Positions 26,201-29,176 of a stretch of DNA of 29,176 bases are shown here, piece by piece. This DNA is from Zygnema cylindricum (taxonomy: Eukaryota > Streptophyta > Zygnematophyceae > Zygnematales > Zygnemataceae), in assembly GCA_037447655.1 (NCBI GenBank), contig JBBHKE010002430.1, positions 1 through 29,176 on the forward strand. Direction: 5' to 3'. Under the pieces are notes generated by a model. That model was not told the DNA's origin. It did not search any database and saw nothing but the letters and a program-made list of their open reading frames with translations. Made by a program: the position numbers and the translations under genes. Within the stretch, counting starts at the first letter, position 1, and each line of letters begins with the position of its first letter.

Positions 26201-27596
26201 TCCTTTTCTTCTTTTTCCTTTTCTGCTTTTCCTTTTCTTTTCCTTCTCTTTTTTTTTTTTTTTCTATTTTTAAGACTGTGAACGCTGGTAGGTTCTATGC
26301 TGCTGCTTTCCGTTTTCGTTCTTTAAACGTTTTCGTCCTTTTCAGGGTTTTCCTTCACAACTGAACTTTTCTTCTTCCCGATTTTTTGGATTTGTTTTTT
26401 TTTTTTTTGGAAAAGTGGTCACTAATTCCTTTTCTAGATTTTATCACAAAAATATCGACAACATCTGAATCCGAGAATTTGAGAAATCAAGAAACTTTGT
26501 TTATCTGTTTTATTGCGTTTTCTTTTATTCCCCTTTGTTTTTGAGGACTTGAGATTTCTAAGTTTTTGATATTTGGGTGTTTTTGATATTTGTTTGAATT
26601 TTTTTATATTTGTGAGTTTTTCTTTGTTTGCGTTTATTAACTTTAATACTAGATGATTATAATGTTATTATGTTTTTAAATTATTCGATATCTTATTATG
26701 TTTTTTTTTGTTTTTTTGTGGTTTAATTTCAGGTGGAGAACCGGCCCTTGCGACAGATGTCGCAGTTTTTGTGAGTCGAGGGGGAGGGGATCCCCAACAA
26801 GGAGTGGTTCGGGAAATTGTCGGGGTGAGTATTATAATTCAATTATAGTTTGTATTATATAATGTTGTCCCACAGTAATTAGTGCTTAAGCTAATTGTGA
26901 AGGACATTTACCATGTTTTAAGATTATGTTTTAAGAATTGGTTGAGTTTTAAGAATATGTTTTACGATCAAATATGTTTTGGTTATGTTTTTTTAAGATT
27001 AGCGTGGCATAGTTATTGTGGACGGATTGCGAATAAGTTAATTGTGAAAACATTATCTACTATTTTTAAGATCATCACTGAAAAAAAAATCGTTGATTGT
27101 GATGTAGTTATCCCCGAAAAAGGAATCAACGTTTTTTATAAGGTCAAGACAGCATGATTAGTATGAGTCGGAACAAGTGAATTTGCTTAAAACTCGTCAA
27201 TTGCTAACAATTTCTCATGGTTTTTCATTATTTTCTCATTATCTTTTTGTCATTTTTTCATCACGCCTATGTTATTTTTTGTTTTGTCCTTTGTCTTTTG
27301 TTGTCTTTTGTCGTTTTTTGTTTAAAAAAAACGGTCAGGATGGTACATATCGTGTGGCTATGGGAGCTCGAGGGAACGGGGAAATGGTGATAACGACCGG
27401 AAATGAATTAGAATTAGTACCACCGAAGAAAAACGATAAAATTAAAGTAGTCGTGGGAGAATTTCGAGGACATTCTGGAAAATTGATACAGATCGATGCC
27501 ATGGACGCCATAGTAAAAATGGACGATTGGGACGAAGATTCGACCAATGTGAAGGCTTTCGAGGTTACCGACCTCGGTCGCCTGGTTTTATCGTAA
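9937..27596 (+). CDS. SPT5: Transcription elongation factor SPT5 (22 coding exons)
   Basis: SPT5 forms the DSIF clamp with SPT4 on RNA polymerase II in the nucleus. It supports processive elongation and recruits RNA-processing and chromatin factors through its KOW domains and C-terminal repeats. I joined 22 exons by GT/AG sites and phase; every phase closes without a stop and gives 1089 residues, in line with human (about 1090) and Arabidopsis (about 1040) SPT5. Order: acidic N-terminus (1-170), NGN (about 171-262), KOW1 (269-311), KOW2 (418-450), KOW3 (471-502), KOW4 (596-627), KOW5 (714-752), TP/SP/G-rich CTR (about 762-973), C-terminal KOWs (about 981-1033 and 1035-1087). The start GCCATGG is a good initiation context and precedes the acidic tract. 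MRTPMRDRAWNP in the CTR is plant-like. The GW/WG-rich tail of the RNA-directed DNA methylation paralogue SPT5L/KTF1 is absent, so this is the canonical SPT5. Exon coordinates follow in separate entries. Confidence 0.93.
10232..10980 (+). repeat. Intron 1 array: repeated copies of the exon 1 donor region
   Basis: A degenerate tandem array of about 110-145 bp units follows exon 1. Each unit has a GAGGAGG tract, then usually ATG|GTAAGT, an AAAGACTGGAAAA-like block, TTAGATCTAGGG-like and AGGTAGAAAACCCTAAA-like blocks. Donor-like borders fall at 10402/10403, 10542/10543 (GTAAAA), 10663/10664, 10770/10771 and 10880/10881. Exact AAACCCTAAA telo-box words occur at 10347, 10476, 10599 and 10941. The units look like copies of the exon 1 edge with its 5' splice site. 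Intron 1 as a whole runs 10232-13329. Confidence 0.85.
11016..11440 (+). repeat. GA-rich purine tracts in intron 1
   Basis: GGGAGAGAGAGA-type tracts at 11016-11074 and 11262-11424. Ser/Leu/Pro-rich frames on the opposite strand are by-products of the repeat. Confidence 0.9.
11729..12015. repeat. Short tandem repeat and hairpin cluster in intron 1
   Basis: Three copies of a TACTTTGTTAGTATT-like 15-16 bp unit (11729-11780) are followed by hairpins: CAAGATTAGTA/TACTAATCTTG (11854-11864/11872-11882), AATAGTA/TACTATT near 11920-11937, and TTTTGGT/ACCAAAA near 11993-12014. It may be the remnant of a foldback element. No gene is seen from 11440 to 12536. Confidence 0.55.
12537..12845 (+). repeat. 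CTTTTAATCACTCTTCTCC minisatellite in intron 1
   Basis: About a dozen degenerate copies of a pyrimidine-rich unit of roughly 22-28 bp with the core TTTTAATCACTCTTCTCC. The run ends just before the tRNA-like fragment. Confidence 0.75.
12866..12908 (-). pseudogene. trnH: 5' half of a plastid-type tRNA-His(GUG)
   Basis: The minus strand begins GGCGGACATG and continues CCAAGTGGTTAAGGCAG, then GGATTGTGAATCC. This matches the acceptor 5' strand, D arm and anticodon arm of plastid-type trnH-GUG, with loop TTGTGAA and anticodon GTG. Past the anticodon arm similarity stops: there is no T arm or B box in the sequence that follows (12865 downwards). It is a truncated, non-functional fragment in SPT5 intron 1, probably organelle DNA inserted in the nucleus. 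A tRNA-derived repeat is an alternative. Confidence 0.6.
13330..13568 (+). other. SPT5: SPT5 exon 2 (residues 99-178)
   Basis: The acceptor ATGTAG|GT completes the split Gly codon of exon 1, and the exon ends CAG|GTCAGT in phase 0. It encodes FIQDEDIGDLPEE, the DQEENEEDLEKYIQERYG segment typical of the region before NGN, and DPKLWMVKSQ, the first strand of NGN. Decayed copies of its last 20-30 bases and donor recur in the next intron at 13619-13650 and 13701-13734. Confidence 0.93.
14144..14686 (+). other. SPT5: SPT5 exons 3-4: NGN domain (residues 179-283)
   Basis: Exon 3 is 14144-14299 (52 codons, phase 0 both sides) and exon 4 is 14528-14686 (53 codons, phase 0). Together they encode the NGN fold, including IGQEREAVVRLMQKY, ALDHLKGYVYVE and TLVPIKEMTEVM, and the start of KOW1 (SWARMKQGLYKGDLAQ). 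In SPT5 the NGN domain binds SPT4 and closes over the polymerase cleft. The acceptor of exon 3 follows a CT dinucleotide run. Confidence 0.95.
14687..15146 (+). repeat. Intron 4: tandem copy of the exon 4 edge, GA-rich
   Basis: The block AAGGGTGAT...AAATTTGAAAG...GAGATGTA.TGA.CACAC..ATTTATGAC...GGGAGAGGAAG occurs first at 14665-14830, starting inside exon 4, and again at 14878-14996. In the copy the donor GT is lost. Purine-rich GAGAGAG tracts follow each copy (up to about 15090). Confidence 0.75.
15147..15906 (+). other. SPT5: SPT5 exons 5-6: end of KOW1 and linker (residues 284-336)
   Basis: Exon 5 is 15147-15230 (VIDVDNVKSQATVKLVPRVD, phase 0 both ends). Exon 6 is 15833-15906, ending GTGAA|GTAAGC in phase 2. 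Exon 6 encodes a Gly run and RPSPRFFSMEEVK, matching the PPPRF-x-x-x-EA segment that follows KOW1 in plant SPT5. The exon 5 donor, GTTTTT, is weak. Confidence 0.9.
16079..16130 (+). repeat. TA microsatellite plus poly-T in intron 6
   Basis: (TA)n of about 36 bp followed by about 15 T residues. Confidence 0.9.
16352..16706 (+). other. SPT5: SPT5 exon 7: linker and KOW2 (residues 336-454)
   Basis: The longest exon, entered in phase 2 and ending CTGAGG|GTGAGA in phase 0. It encodes the region after KOW1 (GMRFKDGYFWKTVSLKTL, APTLDELQRF, a conserved SPT5 signature) and KOW2 (MKGDVVLVCEGDLKGLMGKV, then VIILP). Confidence 0.95.
17009..17073 (+). repeat. (CT)n microsatellite in intron 7
   Basis: About 32 CT dinucleotides shortly before exon 8. 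They lengthen the pyrimidine tract upstream of the acceptor. Confidence 0.95.
17119..17274 (+). other. SPT5: SPT5 exon 8: KOW3 (residues 455-506)
   Basis: Phase 0 on both sides; acceptor GTAACAG, donor GCAC|GTAAGT. It encodes the ERQLRKFFKTGDHVKVIAG core of KOW3 and GATGLIVKVEEQIVVILTD. Confidence 0.95.
17281..17436 (+). repeat. CT / CCCT pyrimidine tract in intron 8
   Basis: CTCTCTCC then CCCTCCCTCC repeats begin just after the exon 8 donor. Open frames on either strand are repeat products. Confidence 0.95.
17741..18064 (+). other. SPT5: SPT5 exons 9-10: KOW3-KOW4 linker (residues 507-555)
   Basis: Exon 9 is 17741-17838 and ends CTCGA|GTACGA in phase 2. Exon 10 is 18016-18064, only 49 nt, ending CAG|GTACTG. 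The joined codon gives Asp: FELHDLVLLD followed by QSNFGIIVKIEQGGCQ, the conserved 'LHDLVLLD...FGVIIRLE' segment of plant SPT5. The intron between (177 bp) is a CTTTTG/T-rich run. Confidence 0.93.
18508..19236 (+). other. SPT5: SPT5 exons 11-12: KOW4 (residues 556-657)
   Basis: Exon 11 is 18508-18663 (52 codons) and exon 12 is 19087-19236 (50 codons), all phase 0. KOW4 is split between them: LSVKDPVRVLEGSYK joins GRHGAVEHLHRGIAFIHDR. Next come VEHGGYFCVRARNCRALG, the Cys-containing end seen in plant SPT5, and a polar tail. The intron between (18664-19086) contains copies of both the exon 11 donor and the exon 12 acceptor. Confidence 0.95.
18700..19086 (+). repeat. Intron 11: duplicated donor and acceptor copies
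   Basis: TTATAAG|GTATCAATTT at 18704-18720 repeats the exon 11 donor TTATAAG|GTAATATTTT. Two units of about 190 bp follow (about 18730-18896 and 18920-19086), rich in CTTTATGTTCATGAAAAC. Each ends with TGGGTTG(G/A)AAAAACAG and then GGAAGACACGGTGCCGT. The second of these is the real exon 12 start; the first (AG at 18895-18896) is a decoy. Confidence 0.85.
19316..19760 (+). repeat. TGTGGTCTCAAAAAATTGTAA minisatellite in intron 12
   Basis: More than ten degenerate copies of a unit of roughly 22-30 bp with the core GTGGTCTC(A/G)AAA. It starts next to ATGATG|GTAAAT (19310-19321), which resembles the exon 12 donor ATGATG|GTGAGT. Confidence 0.75.
19983..20649 (+). other. SPT5: SPT5 exons 13-14: basic linker and KOW5 (residues 658-753)
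   Basis: Exon 13 is 19983-20103 (enters phase 0, leaves phase 1) and encodes a Pro/Arg/Ser-rich linker (RRPLPLPDKNNMLRSPSHAL). Exon 14 is 20485-20649 (phase 1 at both ends) and encodes KOW5: MVGRIVKIRQGPYKGYKGCI and TTARVELESQMKIIT. The GPYKGY motif is shared with human SPT5 KOW5. Confidence 0.93.
20111..20365 (+). repeat. CT-rich microsatellite in intron 13
   Basis: Pyrimidine-rich tract with an uninterrupted CT core at about 20163-20237, starting a few bases after the exon 13 donor. Confidence 0.95.
20690..20815 (+). repeat. GGTTTTTGGTTTT minisatellite in intron 14
   Basis: Repeats of GGTTTTGGGTGGTTTTTGGTTTTTA-like units. The rest of intron 14 is T-rich with no recognisable gene. Confidence 0.75.
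21417..21981 (+). repeat. Intron 15: T-rich, with a ghost copy of the exon 16 start
   Basis: 21440-21564 is almost pure T/G. At 21842-21884 the sequence ACTTCAG|AGAATCTCCGCGGTATGGAGCTGG repeats the exon 16 start 130 bp before the real one, then reaches TAA. The 40-60 bases upstream of both also align (TTTTATTATTTTCTT). Confidence 0.85.
22700..22913 (+). repeat. TGTGGTTTTGTCTTTTTG repeats before exon 17
   Basis: Several degenerate copies of the pyrimidine tract that precedes the exon 17 acceptor, for example near 22705, 22750, 22795 and 22860. The last copy ends in the functional TTTTTGCAG. Confidence 0.65.
23260..23440. repeat. Imperfect foldback in intron 17
   Basis: GATCTTTT/AAAAGATC (23260-23279) forms a perfect small hairpin. 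Larger arms pair across the block: AAAGATCATC (23273-23282) with GATGATCTTT (23431-23440), ACCTTAAATCG (23286-23296) with CGATTTAAGGT (23393-23403), and CATAATGAACCA (23335-23346) with TGGCTCATTACG (23369-23380, 10 of 12). It may be a MITE or a long hairpin transcript. The rest of intron 17 (22993-23543) shows nothing else. Confidence 0.6.
23674..24304 (+). repeat. Intron 18: copies of the exon 18 donor and TTTCTAAGTAGATG repeats
   Basis: The real edge CACAAGACAGCCAAAAT|GTGAGT is repeated as CACAAGGCAGCCAAAAT|GTGGAT (border 23804/23805) and CACAAGACATCGAAAAT|GTGAGA (border 23908/23909), each followed by a TTTCTAAGTAGATGTTTC-like array (23690-23995). Confidence 0.88.
24883..25149 (+). repeat. 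TTGACCAATC / TTGACCAACC minisatellite ending at the exon 20 acceptor
   Basis: An array of 10-11 bp units, divergent on the left and almost regular from 25050 on. The last unit TTGACCAG supplies the AG of the exon 20 acceptor (25148-25149). TTGACC also resembles the W-box of WRKY factors, but here it is more simply a repeat word. Confidence 0.9.
25279..25880 (+). repeat. Intron 20 array: copies of the exon 20 edge
   Basis: The real edge TCTATGGACGCATCCACTCC...TTAG|GTAAAACAT is followed by TTCTATCATTTTTTCCAATTTCTAGACTT. Copies including the exon part lie at 25688-25755 and 25793-25855. Copies of the intron part alone begin near 25402, 25525 and 25612. The donor GT is destroyed in the two exon-bearing copies. 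The rest of the intron (to 26732) is T-rich, with a TTTTCC/CTTTT tract at 26160-26265. Confidence 0.85.
26733..27596 (+). other. SPT5: SPT5 exons 21-22: C-terminal KOW modules (residues 974-1089)
   Basis: Exon 21 is 26733-26824 (ATDVAVFVSRGGGDPQQGVV, ends GGG|GTGAGT). Exon 22 is 27339-27596 with stop TAA. They encode a plant-type first module ending ELELVPPKK and a final KOW, NDKIKVVVGEFRGHSGKL, IDAMDAIVKMD, and the end LGRLVLS. This matches the conserved C-terminus of plant SPT5 (IIPPRKSDRVKI...). The intron (26825-27338) contains a decayed tandem copy (TAATTGTGAA at 26890 and 27039) and no gene. Confidence 0.94.
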
Positions 27597-28150
27597 GTTG
27601 GGAAGGTTTTATTTAGGGGGAGAGAGAGAGAGTGAGAGTGAGAGAGAGAGAGAGCGAAGGAAATGAGATTGAGGAAGGGAGGGAGGGAGACGGAGTAAGA
27701 GGGAGATAGAGAGGGGAAGGGAAAAAGAGAGAGAGAGAGAGAGAAAGAGTAAGAGTGAGAGAGTGTGAAAGACAGGCAGAGAGAAGGGGAAAAAGGAGGA
27801 GAGAGAGGAGATAAAAAAGGAGAAGATTGACATATGGTGTACAAAACGATGAACAAAACCATAGCACAAAGAAGGTTGTTGTTTTTTTATGCGTGTTTTT
27901 AGTAAATTTACTGTGTATATGATGAGAAAGGGAGAGAAATTGTGAGCCTGGTAAGGGCTGGAGGGAAAGGAAGGGAAAGGAAGGGAAAAGGTTGAAAATG
28001 TTTTGTTTAAAATGTTTTTGTTTTCTGTTGTCTCAGTAAATTAGAGTGGAGACCAGATTGGGTGACCTGTGTTGACATGAAAAATGGAAATTGTTTATTT
28101 TACAAATTCTTGGAAAGTTCCTTCTTGAATAAACCGCTGGGAGTGAAATT
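27597..28150 (+). terminator. SPT5 3' UTR and likely polyadenylation region
   Basis: A GA-rich tract (27616-27815) begins right after the stop, then a GGGAAAGGAA repeat (27960-27990). AATAAA at 28128-28133 is the clearest polyadenylation signal; others could be used because plant signals are loose. Confidence 0.5.
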
Positions 28151-29176
28151 TATCGCTTAAAATGGTTGTCCAAAAAGGGAAGAGGGAGAAATGTTGGTTT
28201 GTGTTTTTTTAAATAACTGGATTTCTAAAGTTGGACATCGCTTTTTTTATTTTTTGCCAAATATGTAGGTGTTTTTTTTTTTTCTTTTCTTTTTGGTAAT
28301 GATATGCTTTGACCCTGGTGAAGGTGCCGTTCACAAAATTGTATTGTTTCTTTATTAACTTCCATCGTTTCATTTATCGTGTCTTTTTTTTTTTTTTTGA
28401 GTCTCAATTCTAACAGTAAGTTGAATTTGGAAAAACGAAAAATAATAAAACAAACATTAGTGCGTGTGGATCAAATACTAAGACTCTTTAGCCCTTTTTT
28501 TGCTACTGGTTTTCTAGTGGATGTAATATGAGAGCTTTTGATTATTATTTATTTGTTAATTATTTATTTTATTTATTATTTTTTTTATTTTTTTTTAACC
28601 GGTCCCATTGAAGAACTAGACAAGATTTCAATAAGAAAGCAAGATAGTAAACCATGTGATTGCAGAGGAACCAAAAAAATACAAGGAACCAAAAAAAGAT
28701 AGAAAGTCAGAAATGAAACTGAAAACCAAAATCCGATGGAAGCAGATGAAAAAGGAAAAAAAAAAGGAAAAAAGCAAAAGAGTAGTAAAGGTCAAAAGAG
28801 TGAAAGAAAGAAAAAAATCAAGTCTCGGAAGGGCAAGCAAATAAAGGACATGTAAGTCAAAGGACAAAAACAACAACTGAACTAAAAGTAATGTATTGGA
28901 AATCAAACTCCGTAACTAATGCATGACATAGATCCAAAAATACAATCGATGATGGAAAGAATAAAAACTAAGGAAGGCGAAAAGTAAAGGAGGGAAGCAG
29001 GAGAACTATCAAGGACACTCCCCTCGAAAAAAAGTCGACCAAAAAAAGTACGAAATAACTCATTCGGAAAAAGTACCAAAAAAACAAAATGACTTTATGG
29101 GCATTGGAATAAAATTGTTATTGTTATTATTTATTTTTTCGGAATAAAATCATGTAATCTGAGGGAGGGAGGGAGG
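28151..29176. other. AT-rich flank, no gene recognised
   Basis: It holds poly-T runs, a TTATTTATT-rich tract (28540-28600) and an A-rich stretch (28660-28850) whose Lys/Glu-rich frame is a composition product. No conserved motif is seen on either strand. A GGGA repeat starts at the window edge (from about 29161). Confidence 0.6.

Noticed and set aside
9937-27596. SPT5L/KTF1, the RNA-directed DNA methylation paralogue
   Set aside because: The C-terminus has TP/TPGG repeats and terminal KOW modules, not a long WG/GW-rich AGO-binding tail.
28656-28844. Lys/Glu-rich 62-residue frame after SPT5
   Set aside because: A-rich composition only; no motif, no plausible upstream context.

Overview
The window looks like nuclear DNA of a streptophyte (land plant or charophyte-grade alga). 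The main evidence is one intron-rich gene whose protein reads as the plant form of transcription elongation factor SPT5, including the plant-type block MRTPMRDRAWNP in its C-terminal repeat region. Ty1/copia debris, a hAT-like element, telo-box motifs and a plastid-like trnH(GUG) fragment agree with this. I cannot name the species.

Layout. Positions 1-2880 hold broken Ty1/copia pieces: a reverse transcriptase on the plus strand with four in-frame stops, then on the minus strand an RNase H end, a polypurine tract, a 208-bp LTR abutting a tRNA-like sequence, and a gag remnant. Positions 2950-9400 are AT-rich and gene-free. They contain a nested pair of elements with TAGTGTTG/CAGTGTTG-type ends (the inner one, 5608-6490, has a near-perfect 8-bp target duplication), a 2 x 114 bp tandem duplication, a perfect 25-bp inverted repeat and a cluster of the word GTACGG. 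Positions 9400-9936 are the likely promoter and 5' leader of the gene.

SPT5 runs from ATG 9937 to TAA 27594-27596 in 22 coding exons. I assembled it by hand from splice sites and reading phase. All phases close and give 1089 residues, the usual SPT5 length. The order is acidic N-terminus, NGN domain, KOW1-5, a TP/SP/G-rich C-terminal repeat region, then two C-terminal KOW modules. SPT5 pairs with SPT4 on elongating RNA polymerase II. After the stop comes a GA-rich 3' flank with an AATAAA at 28128; no gene is recognised from 28150 to the end.

The most unusual feature is in the introns. Many carry extra decayed copies of the neighbouring exon edge together with its splice site. Clear cases are the 3' edges of exons 1, 2, 4, 11, 18 and 20 and the 5' edges of exons 12 and 16. 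The 3' splice site of exon 20 also sits at the end of a TTGACCA minisatellite. The introns seem to have grown by tandem duplication across exon-intron borders, leaving decoy donors and acceptors. One decoy near exon 1 could act as an in-frame 39-nt exon, and the decoy copy of exon 16 differs from the real exon mostly at synonymous positions.
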